DNA of 30,003 bases from Firmicutes bacterium UBA3930 (GCA_002385885.1 DGEI01000009.1:1-30003); one strand, 5' to 3'. Shown: positions 1 to 7,360, counted from the first letter of the stretch. The notes: generated by a model from the sequence alone, not told the origin. Numbers and translations: made by a program.

Positions 1-19
1 AGATGTGTATAAGAGACAG
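1..19 (+). other. Tn5/Nextera mosaic-end adapter remnant
   Basis: The window opens with AGATGTGTATAAGAGACAG, identical to the 19-bp Tn5 mosaic end used in Nextera tagmentation libraries. It sits exactly at the first base. In the rnfE reading frame it introduces a TAA stop (bases 10-12), directly before sequence that codes for a good RnfE. It is therefore library-derived sequence at a contig end, not genome. Confidence 0.95.
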
Positions 20-357
20 CTTTTGTACCTGCACTATATGAAAGCCTTGGAATTTATATTCCGCTTATTGTAGTAAATTGTATTATTCTGGCGAGAGCCG
101 AGTCTTTTGCATCAAAGAATTCATTACTGCCGTCCATAATTGATGGACTGGGTATGGGTGCGGGATTTACCGTGGCACTGCTTTTGCTGGGATCAATCCG
201 TGAAATACTGGGCTCGGGAAGCTGGTTTGGAATACCGGTTGTTTCTGAGGGGTTCAGTCCTGCAGTAATTATGATACTGCCTCCCGGTGGATTTATAACC
301 CTGGGACTGGTGCTGGGTTTGCTTAATAAATTGACAGGAAAAACAGAACAGCCGTAA
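20..357 (+). CDS. rnfE: Rnf electron transport complex subunit E, 3' part
   Basis: RnfE is an integral membrane subunit of the Rnf complex, which couples electron flow from reduced ferredoxin to NAD+ with Na+ or H+ export. The frame is open from the adapter junction to the TAA at 355-357. It reads FVPALYESLGIYIPLIVVNC just after the junction and later IREILGSGSWFGIPV, both typical of the RnfD/E/A membrane family. About 111 residues remain; the N-terminal half (the family is about 200 residues) is lost at the contig edge. An ATG at 154 is internal and not the start. rnfA follows after 76 nt, matching the rnfCDGEAB order known in clostridia and acetogens. Confidence 0.93.
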
Positions 358-433
358 TATGGCTTTATTCGAAGCCTTTAATAGACAGGGCTGGATAATT
401 ATTTATGCCGGACGATAAATAGGGGGAAAACAT

Positions 434-1021
434 ATGGGATACATTGGGAAAATTTTCATGATATTATTGAGTTCTATATTGATAAATAATTTCGTAATGT
501 CAAGATTTCTGGGGATATGTCCATTTCTCGGAGTATCAAAGCGTGTTGAGACTGCTGTCGGAATGGGTGCCGCAGTAACCTTTGTAATGGCAATGACATC
601 CCTGATTACCTATATTATTCAATATGGTATACTGGAGCCGTTAAATATCCAGTATTTACAGACGATTGTATTCATCCTTGTCATAGCCTGCCTTGTACAG
701 TTTGTAGAAATGGTTATTCAGAAGTCAAGCCCTACACTGTACAAAGCGCTGGGGGTATACCTGCCCCTTATTACCACTAACTGCGCTGTTTTGGGCGTTG
801 CTATAATCAATATAGATGAAAAATATGATTTGATACAGGCATTATTTAACGGAATCGGCGCTGCCCTTGGATTTACTCTGGCTATAGTTCTTTTTGCCGG
901 AATACGGGAAAGACTGGAATTGTCCGATATACCCAAACCGCTTAAAGGTTTCCCGATAGCTCTTATTACAGCGGGCTTGATGTCGGTAGCTTTCCTGGGA
1001 TTCCAGGGGCTTATAAAATAG
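434..1021 (+). CDS. rnfA: Rnf electron transport complex subunit A
   Basis: RnfA is a six-helix membrane subunit of the ferredoxin:NAD+ oxidoreductase (Rnf) complex, a paralogue of RnfE related to NqrD/NqrE. The 195-residue product has the usual family length. It shows ILINNFVMSRFLGICPFLGV near residue 15, then YLPLITTNCAVLGVA around residues 109-123 and FAGIRERLELSD later. The paired half-membrane helices with Cys in the two repeats (ICPF and TNCAVLG) are the positions that bind a [2Fe-2S] cluster at the RnfA/RnfE interface in known structures. A GGGGG ribosome site at 421-426 lies about 8 nt before the ATG. The stop at 1019-1021 is followed 12 nt later by rnfB, so the genes are co-transcribed. 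Confidence 0.95.
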   Translation: MGYIGKIFMILLSSILINNFVMSRFLGICPFLGVSKRVETAVGMGAAVTFVMAMTSLITYIIQYGILEPLNIQYLQTIVFILVIACLVQFVEMVIQKSSPTLYKALGVYLPLITTNCAVLGVAIINIDEKYDLIQALFNGIGAALGFTLAIVLFAGIRERLELSDIPKPLKGFPIALITAGLMSVAFLGFQGLIK

Positions 1022-1033
1022 GGGGGGAAGGCA

Positions 1034-2011
1034 ATGAAGGTGGTATTAACGTCCCTGCTCAGCTTAGGGGGCATGGGGCTTTTGTTCGGTGCATTGCTGG
1101 CTTTTGCATCAAAAAAATTCTCTGTTGAAACCGATCCCCGGATAGAGGCTATACGTGATGCTCTTCCCGGAGCCAACTGCGGTGCATGTGGATATCCCGG
1201 CTGTGATGGTTTTGCTGCAGCCGTGGCTGCAGGTGAGGCGCCGGTTGACGGGTGTACTGTAGGAGGAGCGGCTGTTGCAAATAACGTGGGCATTATAATG
1301 GGAATAGAAGTGGATGCCAAAGAACGCCAGGCAGCACGTGTTTTATGCCAGGGTGATTGCGAAAACGCGAAAAACAAATACGAGTATAGAGGGGTACAGG
1401 ATTGTGTTGCAGCTTCCATGTTGGCTGATGGGCCAAAAGAATGCCGATACGGATGCCTTGGGCTTGGAACCTGCGTCAGAGCCTGTCCTTTTGATGCGAT
1501 ATATATTTCCGAAAAAGGAATTGCAGTTGTTGATTCGGGTAAGTGTACCGGCTGTGGTATATGCGTGCAGGCCTGCCCAAAGAATTTGATAGAGCTGATC
1601 CCCGAATCCAGCCTGGTGCAGGTACTGTGTATATCCAAAGATCCTGGAAAGCAGGTCAGGGATTACTGTAAGGCAGGCTGTATAGGCTGTAGGCTATGTG
1701 TAAGGGCATGCCGGTTCGATGCAATTGAGTTTGCCGACAATCTTGCCAGGATTGATTATAGTAAATGTGTAAACTGCATGATGTGTGCTGAAAAATGTCC
1801 TACGGGAACCATATATGCGGATTTTGCCAAACGAAAAACCGCTGTTATCGATGAAGAAAAATGTATCGGATGTACCGCTTGTAAAAGGGTTTGCACGTTT
1901 GATGCGATTGAAGGCGCTGTAAAAGAAAAACACAGGGTGCTGCAGGATAAATGTACGGGTTGCGGGCTGTGTGTTGAGAAGTGCCCGGTAGATGCCATCA
2001 GCATGGAGTAG
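1034..2011 (+). CDS. rnfB: Rnf electron transport complex subunit B, multi-cluster ferredoxin form
   Basis: RnfB is thought to be the entry point for electrons from reduced ferredoxin. The 325-residue product has one N-terminal membrane helix (about residues 5-25). A four-Cys Fe-S domain follows (C49, C52, C57, C74; motif NCGACGYPGC). A ferredoxin-like region of about 190 residues then carries six consecutive Cys motifs: CRYGCLGLGTCVRACP, CTGCGICVQACP, CIGCRLCVRACR, CVNCMMCAEKCP, CIGCTACKRVCT and CTGCGLCVEKCP. Proteobacterial RnfB/RsxB has only two of these, and clostridial and acetogen forms are longer. The third and fifth motifs lack the Pro after the last Cys. The ribosome site GGGGGGGAAGG abuts the rnfA stop. 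It is the last rnf gene here. Confidence 0.95.
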   Translation: MKVVLTSLLSLGGMGLLFGALLAFASKKFSVETDPRIEAIRDALPGANCGACGYPGCDGFAAAVAAGEAPVDGCTVGGAAVANNVGIIMGIEVDAKERQAARVLCQGDCENAKNKYEYRGVQDCVAASMLADGPKECRYGCLGLGTCVRACPFDAIYISEKGIAVVDSGKCTGCGICVQACPKNLIELIPESSLVQVLCISKDPGKQVRDYCKAGCIGCRLCVRACRFDAIEFADNLARIDYSKCVNCMMCAEKCPTGTIYADFAKRKTAVIDEEKCIGCTACKRVCTFDAIEGAVKEKHRVLQDKCTGCGLCVEKCPVDAISME

Positions 2012-2098
2012 CAGCTTACTGGTTATGGTGAATAAATAATATGAATTATGCAGGCTTATTTACTTAAGAGCGAAGCACTTAGCAAGGAGGACGGCTTG

Positions 2099-2620
2099 AT
2101 GAATAAGGAGAAGGCTGTAAAAAAGGTGAAGTTATATAACGTTATTTTCCCTACCTGGTTCCTGATGTTTTTCCCTCCTGTTATACTTATAACTTTATTG
2201 GGGAATTTTGTGATTGACTCGCTGGTACTTTTAGCCTGTTTTTATGCTTTTAGGTTGATGCATCTTGGGAGTTTTAAGAAGTTTTACACAGCATCGGTGC
2301 TTAAGGTATGGCTGTTTGGCTTCCTTGCAGATGCAGCAGGGGCTGCCCTTCTGTTTATGAGTCAGTTTATAATACCGGCTCTCGGCCTGCCTCATTCATT
2401 AGAGTATGCAATAAACTTTGATCCTTTCTCCCATGTTGGTGGTCTGATAATAATAGTGATCGCTGTGTTAGTTTCCGGTTTGCTGATATTTCTGTTTAAT
2501 TACAGGATTACCTTCAACAGGCTGATTGCGGATAAGGTTTTACGGTTCAGACTGGCGCTGGCTATAGCTGTTGTCACAATGCCATGGACATTCCTGCTTC
2601 CCACTAAGTGGTGGTATTAA
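2099..2620 (+). CDS. Small integral membrane protein, function unknown
   Basis: A 173-residue protein with a short basic N-terminus and four or five hydrophobic segments (about residues 14-35, 38-55, 70-95, 112-135 and 150-165), ending in LLPTKWWY. I do not recognise a named family. The frame extends upstream to an ATG at 2048, but the ATG at 2099 is preferred because AAGGAGG at 2083-2089 lies 9 nt before it and the upstream ATG has no ribosome site. It starts 87 nt after rnfB in the same direction, so read-through from the rnf operon is possible. A link to Rnf function would be guesswork. Confidence 0.8.
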   Translation: MNKEKAVKKVKLYNVIFPTWFLMFFPPVILITLLGNFVIDSLVLLACFYAFRLMHLGSFKKFYTASVLKVWLFGFLADAAGAALLFMSQFIIPALGLPHSLEYAINFDPFSHVGGLIIIVIAVLVSGLLIFLFNYRITFNRLIADKVLRFRLALAIAVVTMPWTFLLPTKWWY

Positions 2621-2657
2621 ACCCTAAAAAAGCTTATTCAAGCTTGAAATATGGTGA

Positions 2658-4148
2658 TTGGCTTTGACTGGTTTGAGAAAAATTGATGTTCACCGTGAAG
2701 AACATGGCTATCCGGCAAATACAACGGAGCCCCGTTTGAATCATATCACCGGAAGGTTTTATCATTGCGATGTTCAAAGAATCCTTCCGTTGATGCTTGA
2801 TAAGTACGAGAACAAGATTCAACTGATATACATGGATCCTCCTTTTATGACCGGACAGACTTATCGCTTTCAGCAGCCCGTCGGGATTGAAGGCTGGAGG
2901 GGGAACCGGAAACATGTTGTAGATCATATTGCCTATAACGATACGGGAAAGACGGGAAAAGATTCCTTCTTATCAATGATGAGAAGTGTTATAACCTATG
3001 CATATCATCTTCTGTCGCCGGAAGGTTCTCTGTACCTTCATGTGGATTACCGTACCAGCGCGTACCTGCGAATTATACTGGATGAAGTATTCGGTGAGGA
3101 CAATATGCTGAATGAGATCATATGGCATTATCAGAGCGGCGGAAGGGCAAAGAAGCATTTCAGCCGCAAGCATGATACCATATTGTTTTACCGGAAATCA
3201 TCCCGTCATTATTTCAATCCTGAAGCAGTCGGTATTCCAAGGGGGAAGAGCAGGCGCAATCATATGAAACAGGGCGTTGATCAGGATGGGCGGATATTCT
3301 GGTCAATAAGGTCCGGTGGAAAGGAATACAGGTATTTTGAAGACAGCAAGGTATATCCCAGTGATGTATGGAGCGATATTTCCCACCTGCATCAGAGAGA
3401 CCCTGAAAGGAGGGGATATGATACCCAGAAACCTGAAGCATTGCTTGAACGGATTATTCTTGCTTCATCCAGACCCGGGGATTTGGCAGCTGATTTCTTC
3501 GCAGGTTCAGGCACCACACTTGCTGTTGCCCAAAAATTGGGCAGGAACTGGATCGGGATAGACAACGGTGTTTTTTCACTGCATACCTGTAGAAAACGTC
3601 TTGTGGAGGATATTTACAATGGCGATTATGATTTGATGCGAAGCATTAAACTTGTTTTTTCTCATTATAAACCTTTGGAGAAGCCTGGATCCCTGCGGCC
3701 GGAATATGAAGGGAACGTGCTGTTTTCCACACGAACTGAAAGGCAAAAACCGTGCTGTGCGGATTCAGACCGGGACATAAAAAATGATGCGGCGCAAGAG
3801 ATTGAAATAGATTTGAAATGCATCAGGTTAGCCGATGGCCAAGTGGAGATTGGCCTGTATAGATATGATATACCTAAAAGGCCTGACCGGTTATTGAAGG
3901 CCGGAAACGATCCGTATAATTCCCTTAAAAATTTGAATTTGAGCTGCCTTGACCTTGTGGACTACTGGGCAGCCGGTTATATAAAAGAAAACGCATTTAA
4001 AGCCCTGGGCTGTTCTATGCGGACTGTACGTTCTCCATATATAAAGGATCGGTTGAGGATCGGGTTGAAACCCGGTTATGCGCCGGCTGTACATATTGTG
4101 GATGTATTGGGCCAGCAATGGTTTTTTTTGCTGGAAGCCGGCAAATAG
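2658..4148 (+). CDS. DNA methyltransferase, beta class (N6-adenine/N4-cytosine), orphan
   Basis: A SAM-dependent DNA amino-methyltransferase of the type used in type III Mod subunits and solitary methylases. The catalytic motif DPPF is at residues 60-63 (IQLIYMDPPF) and the SAM-binding motif FAGSGTT at 281-287 (PGDLAADFFAGSGTT). Having the catalytic motif before the SAM motif defines the beta class. QKPEALLERII precedes the SAM motif, as usual. About 200 C-terminal residues beyond the core are unrecognised and could be a target-recognition or accessory domain. The only in-frame starts are TTG codons (2658, 2664, 2673), because TGA at 2655-2657 closes the frame, and no clear ribosome site is visible. 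No restriction subunit lies nearby, so a solitary methylase is most likely. The target base cannot be read from sequence. Confidence 0.85.
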   Translation: MALTGLRKIDVHREEHGYPANTTEPRLNHITGRFYHCDVQRILPLMLDKYENKIQLIYMDPPFMTGQTYRFQQPVGIEGWRGNRKHVVDHIAYNDTGKTGKDSFLSMMRSVITYAYHLLSPEGSLYLHVDYRTSAYLRIILDEVFGEDNMLNEIIWHYQSGGRAKKHFSRKHDTILFYRKSSRHYFNPEAVGIPRGKSRRNHMKQGVDQDGRIFWSIRSGGKEYRYFEDSKVYPSDVWSDISHLHQRDPERRGYDTQKPEALLERIILASSRPGDLAADFFAGSGTTLAVAQKLGRNWIGIDNGVFSLHTCRKRLVEDIYNGDYDLMRSIKLVFSHYKPLEKPGSLRPEYEGNVLFSTRTERQKPCCADSDRDIKNDAAQEIEIDLKCIRLADGQVEIGLYRYDIPKRPDRLLKAGNDPYNSLKNLNLSCLDLVDYWAAGYIKENAFKALGCSMRTVRSPYIKDRLRIGLKPGYAPAVHIVDVLGQQWFFLLEAGK

Positions 4149-4157
4149 CGGTTTGGT

Positions 4158-4364
4158 TTATTCTTCTTTTGTTTTGATTTTGTCCGGCGCTTTCCGGTGT
4201 CGAATTTTTGTTTTTCCCTTATCCTGCAGTTCTGCGCCGCGTTTGTGAGTTCCTTCCAAACCGGTCCATGCATGGAAAGTGGATACAAATTCGCCGTATG
4301 CGCTTTTGTCCAGCAGTATATCTTCCATGTTATCGTCTTTTCGGATTCGTTTTCGTTTGGGCAT
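4158..4364 (-). CDS. Small basic protein, function unknown
   Basis: A 68-residue protein starting MPKRKRIRKDDNMEDILLDK, with an aromatic centre (GEFVSTFHAWTGLEG) and a Lys/Arg-rich tail ending DKIKTKEE. The start is chosen because AGGTGA lies about 6 nt before the ATG (complement of 4362-4364) and a plausible sigma-A promoter lies just upstream (4386-4414). The frame continues upstream against the LysE gene, but that part is a shadow. The gene is convergent with the methyltransferase, 9 nt from its stop, and divergent from the exporter. The charge suggests nucleic-acid or ribosome contact, but this is inference only. I do not recognise a family. Confidence 0.65.
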   Translation of the reverse strand: MPKRKRIRKDDNMEDILLDKSAYGEFVSTFHAWTGLEGTHKRGAELQDKGKTKIRHRKAPDKIKTKEE

Positions 4365-4385
4365 AATGCTCACCTGTTTATATTT

Positions 4386-4414
4386 ATTATGTTTAATAGT
4401 CTGTTCAGACACAA
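4386..4414 (-). promoter_or_regulatory. Sigma-A-type promoter of the small basic protein gene, with palindrome in the spacer
   Basis: On the minus strand TTGTGT (4409-4414) and CATAAT (4386-4391) are 17 nt apart. This predicts a start near 4380 and a leader of about 15 nt. The spacer carries GTCTGTTCAGAC (4399-4410, plus strand), a 5-2-5 inverted repeat that could be an operator. Confidence 0.5.
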
Positions 4415-4496
4415 GATTTTTTATACCCGGAACCCGTTTGCAGAAATGGGAAATAATATTTACCAATGTCAGGGAAAATGATAAAAATTTATTAAC

Positions 4497-4510
4497 AGCT
4501 TTATAAAGCT
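4497..4510. repeat. 14-bp perfect palindrome upstream of the LysE-type exporter
   Basis: AGCTTTATAAAGCT is a perfect palindrome in the intergenic region between the divergent small gene and the exporter, about 32 bp before the exporter ATG. It could be an operator. The flanking sequence is AT-rich, so chance is not excluded. Confidence 0.35.
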
Positions 4511-4542
4511 TAAAATTATAATATATGAAGGAGTATGGTGGT

Positions 4543-5181
4543 ATGGAAGCATGGGGAATATTTTTTGGTTCATTTATGATCGGCTTTTCAGGTGCGATGA
4601 TGCCGGGACCAATGCTGGGTGTGACTATTGACGGAAGCCTGAAAAGAGGATTTTTGGCCGGGCCGTTGGTAGTACTGGGACACGGTATTTTGGAACTGCT
4701 CCTGGTCATTGTTATGGCTTTTGGTTTGAGGGATCTTTTTGAAAACCCTAAGATAGCCGGTTTGATTGGGTTGATAGGGGGAGGGTTCCTGGCCTGGATG
4801 GGTTATGGAATGGTAAAATCAGCTATTCAAAAAAAAGTAACGCTGAATGGAAGCAATAACAACAGTTTCAGCATGGGGAACCTGGTCTGGGCGGGAATTA
4901 TAGTAAGCATCACAAACCCCTACTTTATAATGTGGTGGGCATCAACAGGAATGGAGTTAATCCGTCAGGCTTATGCCGTCGGACTTGCTGGAGTGGCTCT
5001 TTTTTACATCGGACACATTATGTCCGATCTTGTATGGTATTCGGCTGTTTCTGCAGGGGTATCACGGGGAAAAAGATTTATCAGCGATAATGCATACCGG
5101 TGGGTGATCTTTGCATTGGGTATATTTTTGATTGGATTTTCCCTGTATTTTATTAGCAGTGGAATCAAAATGCTTATTTAG
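4543..5181 (+). CDS. LysE/RhtB-family amino acid exporter
   Basis: A 212-residue membrane protein of the LysE family (efflux of amino acids or small metabolites). It shows the N-terminal family signature MIGFSGAMMPGPMLGVTI, then a Gly-rich segment (LIGLIGGGFLAWMGYGMVKS), ITNPYFIMWWASTG in the middle and a C-terminal helix. Six hydrophobic segments fit the family. The frame also has an ATG at 4525, but AAGGAG at 4528-4533 lies 9 nt before the ATG at 4543, which therefore decides the start. The gene stands alone and its substrate cannot be inferred. Confidence 0.88.
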   Translation: MEAWGIFFGSFMIGFSGAMMPGPMLGVTIDGSLKRGFLAGPLVVLGHGILELLLVIVMAFGLRDLFENPKIAGLIGLIGGGFLAWMGYGMVKSAIQKKVTLNGSNNNSFSMGNLVWAGIIVSITNPYFIMWWASTGMELIRQAYAVGLAGVALFYIGHIMSDLVWYSAVSAGVSRGKRFISDNAYRWVIFALGIFLIGFSLYFISSGIKMLI

Positions 5182-5365
5182 TACCGCTTCCGTTTTTGCA
5201 CTTGAAAACATATTAGGCCGGTCATGTGCTTATAGCCCGTGCCTGGCTTGATACTGTCAGGCCTTGTAATGACGGAGCATTGATATTTGTATTGAAGCGT
5301 GTAATAATATTACTGTAGTATTCTGCGCAATTCATGAATTCCAAAAATCCAAATAAACCGGATGA

Positions 5366-5423
5366 AAGGAGGAAGGCGTATTCCCTGCAGCCATAGCAGC
5401 TGGAGGAGAATACCGCAGGAACT
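5366..5423 (+). promoter_or_regulatory. Hairpin between a strong ribosome site and the mtnP start codon
   Basis: AAAGGAGG at 5367-5373 is the best ribosome site here but lies about 50 nt before the mtnP ATG. The intervening bases can fold. GGCGTATTCC (5375-5384) pairs with the complementary stretch at 5405-5416 (GGAGAATACCGC, two bulges). CTGC (5385-5388) pairs with GCAG (5396-5399). Folded, the stem also buries GGAGGAG (5402-5408) and leaves only about 7 nt between hairpin and ATG, bringing the upstream ribosome site close to the start. Confidence 0.45.
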
Positions 5424-6206
5424 ATGGAACATAAAGCTGATATAGGGGTATTTGGAGGTTCAGGTTTTTATTCTTTCATGGACGATGTAGAGGAAATTAT
5501 TGTACCGACGCCATATGGGGCTCCGAGTGATAAGATAGCCATAGCCAGGGTTGGGGATAAACGGGTAGCTTTCCTTCCGAGGCATGGAAAGGAACATCAA
5601 TATCCGCCTCATAAAGTCCCGTACAGGGCCAACCTGTATGCCATGAAAGAGCTTGGAGTAAGGCAGATCATTGCCCCTACCGCATCGGGCAGTTTACAAC
5701 CCCATATAAAACCCGGGGATTTCGTTGTATGCGATCAGTTTGTTAACAGGACATGGGGAAGACAGGATACATTTTTTGAAGGCCCTGTTGTAAACCATGT
5801 AAGCGCGGCATATCCATATTGCTCAAGGCTTCGCAAACTGGCAGTGGAAACCGGGAAGGAGCAGGGGGTCACCATTCACGATGGTGGTACCGTAGTTGTT
5901 ATTCAAGGACCCAGGTTTTCTACCAAGGCTGAAAGCCGCTGGTACAGCAGCATGGGCTGGGAAGTTATTAATATGACCCAGTACCCCGAAGTTATTTTGG
6001 CCCGTGAACTGGGCATTTGTTATGCCAATATCGCCCTCATAACCGATTATGATGTCGGCCTTGAAGGACATGATGATATTGCTCCCGTGACTCACCAGGA
6101 AGTGTACCGTGTTTTTCAGGAGAATAATCAGAAGGTAAAGAATCTCATTCTGGCCATGATAGATAAAACGGATATTGAGATTGACTGTAATTGTTGTGAT
6201 GAATAA
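5424..6206 (+). CDS. mtnP: S-methyl-5'-thioadenosine phosphorylase
   Basis: Cleaves 5'-methylthioadenosine (from polyamine synthesis and SAM turnover) with phosphate to adenine and 5-methylthioribose 1-phosphate. The 260-residue product has family length. It begins with the phosphate-loop signature IGVFGGSGFY (residues 7-16), followed by LPRHGKEHQYPPHKVPYRAN, the ASGSLQP segment, the substrate-contact region INMTQYPEVILARE and TDYDVGLEG. The last is typical of the MTAP branch rather than hexameric bacterial PNPs. It ends with a short Cys-rich tail (CNCCDE). TAG at 5394 closes the frame upstream, so ATG 5424 is the first usual start. mtnA follows after 69 nt, making the methionine-salvage role solid. 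Confidence 0.95.
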   Translation: MEHKADIGVFGGSGFYSFMDDVEEIIVPTPYGAPSDKIAIARVGDKRVAFLPRHGKEHQYPPHKVPYRANLYAMKELGVRQIIAPTASGSLQPHIKPGDFVVCDQFVNRTWGRQDTFFEGPVVNHVSAAYPYCSRLRKLAVETGKEQGVTIHDGGTVVVIQGPRFSTKAESRWYSSMGWEVINMTQYPEVILARELGICYANIALITDYDVGLEGHDDIAPVTHQEVYRVFQENNQKVKNLILAMIDKTDIEIDCNCCDE

Positions 6207-6275
6207 TCGGAATTACTTAAAAGCAGGAGCAATCAGTATAAACAGCGGCAGGGGGAGGGGTAAAAAATCAAAGCG

Positions 6276-7304
6276 TTGGAATGGAAAGATAATATGCTTT
6301 ACCTTATAGATCAAACGGCGCTTCCCCAAAAAAAGAAATATATACAGTGCCGTACCCATGGTGATGTTGCACATGCCATAAAAAATATGACAGTGCGAGG
6401 TGCTCCGGCAATAGGTGTTGCAGCAGCCTATGGCCTGGTGCTCGGCGCTGCAGAATATACTGGTAACGATATCGAGAACTTTATAAATCACATTGATACA
6501 GTGGCTGAAATGTTAAAGGAAACCCGCCCTACAGCTGTCAACCTTTTCTGGGCAATACAGCGTATGCTGGATGTAGTCCGTGACAACCGGGGCAAACCCG
6601 TGAGCGATATAAAGGATATTATGCTGAATGAAGCAAATACCATGGCACAGGAGGATGCAGAAGTAAACCGCCGGATTGGCAGATGGGGCCAGGAACTTTT
6701 AAAAGACGGAGATGTTATACTGACTCACTGCAATGCAGGAGCTCTGGCTACTGTTGATTATGGCACTGCTTTGGGAGTGATAAGGGCTGCGCATGAGGCA
6801 GGAAAGAATATATCTGTATTTGCTGATGAAACAAGGCCTTATCTGCAGGGTGCAAGATTGACTGTATGGGAATTGATGGAGGATGGCATCCCTGTGACCT
6901 TAATTACCGATAATATGGCAGGTTATTTTATGAAAAACGGCACCATAACGGCTGTCATTGTCGGAGCCGACAGGATTGCCGCCAATGGAGATGTGGCCAA
7001 TAAAATCGGAACGTACAGTATAGCGGTTTTAGCTAAGGAAAACAATATTCCGTTTTATGTGGCAGCTCCCATATCCACCTTGGATCTTTCCCTGGAAAGC
7101 GGGCAGTACATTCCTATTGAAGAGAGGGATGAACAGGAGGTTACCCATATAGGCGGAATCCGGATTGCGCCCTATGGGGTTAAAGTGGCAAATCCGGCTT
7201 TTGACATAACACCGCATACCTATATAACTTCTATTATTACAGAACTGGGTGTCGTTTATCCTCCCTACAGTGAGAATTTGAAAAATTTGATAAAAAATAA
7301 ATAA
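6276..7304 (+). CDS. mtnA: S-methyl-5-thioribose-1-phosphate isomerase
   Basis: Converts 5-methylthioribose 1-phosphate, the MtnP product, to 5-methylthioribulose 1-phosphate. The 342-residue sequence shows the eIF2B-like fold signatures TVRGAPAIGVAAAYG (39-53), the catalytic Cys in HCNAGALAT (C152) and the catalytic Asp in VGADRIAANGD (D232). Their spacing matches the Cys/Asp pair of Bacillus MtnA. The start is uncertain: TTG at 6276 is the only standard start upstream of the conserved region, after a TAA at 6261, and it is 15 nt from GGGGGAGGGG (6251-6260). An ATC at 6267 is better spaced. No later salvage gene (mtnB, mtnD or a class II aldolase) is in the window. Confidence 0.94.
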   Translation: MEWKDNMLYLIDQTALPQKKKYIQCRTHGDVAHAIKNMTVRGAPAIGVAAAYGLVLGAAEYTGNDIENFINHIDTVAEMLKETRPTAVNLFWAIQRMLDVVRDNRGKPVSDIKDIMLNEANTMAQEDAEVNRRIGRWGQELLKDGDVILTHCNAGALATVDYGTALGVIRAAHEAGKNISVFADETRPYLQGARLTVWELMEDGIPVTLITDNMAGYFMKNGTITAVIVGADRIAANGDVANKIGTYSIAVLAKENNIPFYVAAPISTLDLSLESGQYIPIEERDEQEVTHIGGIRIAPYGVKVANPAFDITPHTYITSIITELGVVYPPYSENLKNLIKNK

Positions 7305-7360
7305 CAAATGAAACAGCTTTATGTAGGCCTGCATTATATTTCTTTAATAAAAAGCAGCTT

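Noticed and set aside
1..19. Mosaic end as evidence of a native Tn5-like transposon
   Set aside because: It is exactly the library adapter, lies at base 1 and has no transposase or inverted partner in the window.
718..1638. 306-codon minus-strand frame opposite rnfA/rnfB
   Set aside because: It is the antisense of two clear, conserved genes, has no ribosome site or family features, and its Ser/Pro/Ala-rich composition is typical of shadow frames.
4365..4709. Upstream extension of the small minus-strand gene across the LysE gene
   Set aside because: The extension runs antisense to the exporter. The ATG at 4364 has a ribosome site and a promoter directly upstream.
5182..5365. Possible SAM riboswitch or T-box upstream of mtnP
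   Set aside because: No conserved riboswitch or T-box core sequence was found. Only the local hairpin near the start is supported.
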